From positions 1-9,649 of the forward strand of contig CAYZZE010000085.1 of assembly GCA_964482845.1 (NCBI GenBank): a DNA stretch of 9,649 nucleotides, given 5' to 3'. Both the position numbers and the translations under genes were made by a program. Position 1 is the first letter of the stretch. Each line of letters opens with the position of its first letter. The notes under the pieces are model-generated. The model was not told the origin of the DNA, did no database searches, and was given only the letters and a program-made list of their open reading frames with translations. Shown piece after piece: positions 8,701 to 9,649 of the stretch. Source of the DNA: VGPI01 sp964482845 (GTDB lineage Bacteria > Cloacimonadota > Cloacimonadia > Cloacimonadales > Cloacimonadaceae).

Positions 8701-9494
8701 AAAAACTGGTCGATCTCTTTGGCCAACGCATCGCCAATGCCGGCATCGGGATCGTCTATGCCCGGCTGGGTAGAAAGACGCTTGCCTACCGCTATTACCA
8801 AAATGCCATCGATATCGCGGAAAAGATCGGCGACCGTAATGGCTATGCCAAAGCGATAATGGATCTCGGAACCTTGCACCGAAATGCCTCCGAACACACC
8901 AAAGCGCTGGAGTGCTACCTCAAAAGTTTATCCATTGCCCAGCACATCGGAAACCGGCTCCTCGAATCCATCGTCACTTACAATATCGGTGAACTGCATA
9001 TTTTCCTGCAGGACTATGACAATGCCCGCATCTATATCCTGCGCTCGCTCGCCATCTCACAAAAAATTGCTGACCTTACCGGTGTTTCATTCTGCTGTGA
9101 AGCCCTCGGTGACATCTGTTTCAGCGAGGGAAAATTGGACGAGGCCGAAAAATTGTATCACAATAACCTCGATCTCCAGACCAGCATCAAAGACCGCGAA
9201 GGGATCGCCCATACCATTGGAAATCTGGGGAATATCGCCAAACACCGCGGCAATATCGATCAAGCACGAACCCTATACCTCAACCAATACGAATTGATCA
9301 GCGAGATCGGGGATGTCGAGGACATGGGTAAGGCGCGCTTCAATCTGGCGATGCTCTACCTCGAACAAAACAACCCCCAAGCCGCCCTCGATGACCTCCA
9401 AAACGCTCTCATCCTCTTCAAACAATGCGAATCGGCATATCTGACTGAACTCACCGAACAACAGATCCAAGTCGCCAAAGATATGATGCGCTGA
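5772..9494 (+). CDS. Tandem class III adenylate cyclase domains with STAND ATPase and TPRs (soluble adenylyl cyclase-like)
   Basis: This is a predicted cytoplasmic cyclase making cAMP (or cGMP) from the nucleoside triphosphate, with a regulatory ATPase and TPR scaffold. The start given is the first conventional codon; the true start is probably upstream. Numbering from GTG, the first cyclase domain runs from before residue 1 to about 150, with metal-binding Asp just before residue 1, and K46 and D50 in VKFGGD. The second runs from about 196 to 365 (ALIFVHLG). There the usual first Asp is H202, while K236 (NKIDYTDKG) and the NxxxR pair N310/R314 (VNIAAR) are present. A Walker A GGEGTGKS follows at 416-423 with a Walker B-like VIVIENFD from 536, and a SDGNPRFLAELI segment typical of STAND/AAA_16 ATPases. 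From about 960 to 1235 there are six to seven TPR-like units of 40 residues with GDR/GNR linkers; a looser helical region precedes them. There is no membrane segment. Class III cyclase identity is secure; nucleotide specificity and activating signal are unknown. Confidence 0.92.
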   Translation: MASFTRITDLAHKRGHYGIEIVTGILQKFFDCVHHCIQTYQGEIVKFGGDSCLILISDQHSGNDLIPRLNDLKRDLLEQFIILNGDLREHYAVDFHVHGGMSCGIVNVNIVGGEQHHLDYFLDGKPVISAYRFCGDAGNGEILDDLAEICLEDLPAPGETARADDAPILLNSADFLPRSVRRKLMQDPSPAELRNAALIFVHLGTEGNADIDLDAYQAIYIQIQRLVYNYDGIINKIDYTDKGYLILVCFGIPYVHADDIERAFLCAAQIAKLTNDRIRIKLGINYSNIYAGIIGARERYEYGIIGNAVNIAARLMSFAGTGEVTLTSEIVHRVNSRFEIEPLTSTHVIGIKEPIEIFIVRRELPERWIFYRNTFNHLPLVVMPERIAALTEKLMPEAVCPAELSDPEDCIVLITGGEGTGKSFLVWQLCHRLFDCGSTIELFYADTLSANLYFDVLHKVLLRKLDIIDLRNQFDVLRQWCLHNGEENTCAGIYAFLYPDHDSKLTTPREYTAQEIEIFYAKLARIVHRLTAGTSVIVIENFDLFDENSRLLLRQLPALCLAANQKVIITAQQDPSLFPQSQQWVDHIVLDRFTIQETQALARGLIANITAQAIDLIHQISDGNPRFLAELIKQILDHYDVQTDLITDNVINDMRNRGQIPDSLENLMVARYEQLNELEKQLLKQTAIFGMPFVFDEMRELFGALWETHYQEMVLELQRQGLFNTIGYEPNPVFAYVNTIFPDSIYRTILLSEKKKIHLAIATYFEEKHSQDTTKHVAFVAYHYICAGERNKMIPWCKDAADLYLRLGAYEQCRFFLKKIIDNSAYENEICSAALTIADTHLRQANNAEAEQIINRYKYLKDLTGERHDKYISLYTRWLNNTADFTAIRDFVPSYLDSIGNEDTRIQVHIDYIEALVFNNAVEQVEPEAMPLYKNLSGRHHTAALNKLSGVLAQFFVNQGAYKKALDFYRNKLKYAEKLVDLFGQRIANAGIGIVYARLGRKTLAYRYYQNAIDIAEKIGDRNGYAKAIMDLGTLHRNASEHTKALECYLKSLSIAQHIGNRLLESIVTYNIGELHIFLQDYDNARIYILRSLAISQKIADLTGVSFCCEALGDICFSEGKLDEAEKLYHNNLDLQTSIKDREGIAHTIGNLGNIAKHRGNIDQARTLYLNQYELISEIGDVEDMGKARFNLAMLYLEQNNPQAALDDLQNALILFKQCESAYLTELTEQQIQVAKDMMR
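8650..9470 (+). other. TPR superhelix region of the cyclase
   Basis: The encoded segment shows consecutive helix-turn-helix units about 40 residues long. Recurring features are 'A...Y..al.ia..IGDR' followed by 'G.A....LG..y...g....A'. This resembles the 40-residue TPR type seen in LGN-like and many bacterial sensor proteins. Such arrays usually bind partner proteins or peptides, so this part is the likely site of signal input or complex assembly. Unit count is six to seven by eye. Confidence 0.85.
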
Positions 9495-9649
9495 AACTTC
9501 TCTCCTGCCCGAAAGCGTTAGTCTAGTCATAATCCCCCCCCCCTTAATCAAGCATTGATTATTAAAGAGCGTTGCACATACTGGAATCACCAAATTTCGA
9601 GAACGCAAAAACACAATATCGTCTCTCCTTCCGGCGCAGTCAGTAATAA
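9495..9649. other. Non-coding tail with a run of ten C
   Basis: No reading frame of interest is visible. A homopolymer of ten C lies at 9534-9543. A small AT-rich inverted repeat (TAATCA at 9545-9550, TGATTA at 9556-9561, five-base loop) follows directly. It has no run of T after it and is too weak to call a terminator. Any downstream gene begins outside the window. Confidence 0.5.

Noticed and set aside
9545..9561. Inverted repeat as a transcription terminator for the cyclase gene
   Set aside because: The stem is six base pairs with mostly A and T, the flanking bases do not extend it, and no run of T follows.

Overview
The window holds two large, tightly spaced genes on the + strand that account for almost all of it. 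A 267-base leader precedes them and a 155-base tail follows. I see no tRNA, rRNA, CRISPR array, transposase or integrase. Base composition is about half G+C in both genes by eye, and neither looks recently acquired.

Region 1 (1-267) is an AT-rich leader. It carries two imperfect 23-base direct repeats set exactly 30 bases apart, and a consensus ribosome binding site before the first gene. Region 2 (268-5676) encodes an 1802-residue secreted multidomain protein: signal peptide, a beta-sandwich-like N-terminal domain, three Ig-like domains, PKD, two cadherin-like domains, PKD, a right-handed parallel beta-helix, PKD and an FN3-like domain. The beta-helix contains six almost identical 17-residue rungs alternating with diverged rungs. 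Region 3 (about 5634-9494) encodes a cytoplasmic signalling protein with two class III nucleotide cyclase domains, a P-loop STAND/AAA-type ATPase and C-terminal TPRs. This is the layout of the soluble adenylyl cyclase (ADCY10-like) family. Its catalytic residues are divided between the two cyclase domains as in that family, so a single active site at their interface is predicted. Region 4 (9495-9649) is non-coding and has a run of ten C.

The main annotation problem is the start of the second gene. The first conventional start codon (GTG at 5772) would remove strand 1 of the first cyclase domain and its first metal-binding Asp, which lies immediately upstream at 5769-5771. The frame is open back to 5634 and overlaps the end of the first gene, but has no ATG, GTG or TTG there. 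A non-canonical coupled start, frameshifting or a sequence error must be considered.

The combination of giant secreted PKD/ASH/beta-helix proteins with cyclase-ATPase-TPR proteins suggests a Gram-negative, environmental or anaerobic bacterium of the FCB group. Candidatus Cloacimonadota is my best guess, by inference from architecture only. How the two products work together is not shown by the sequence. Same-strand overlap suggests co-expression of a surface or secreted protein with an intracellular cAMP-type sensor.
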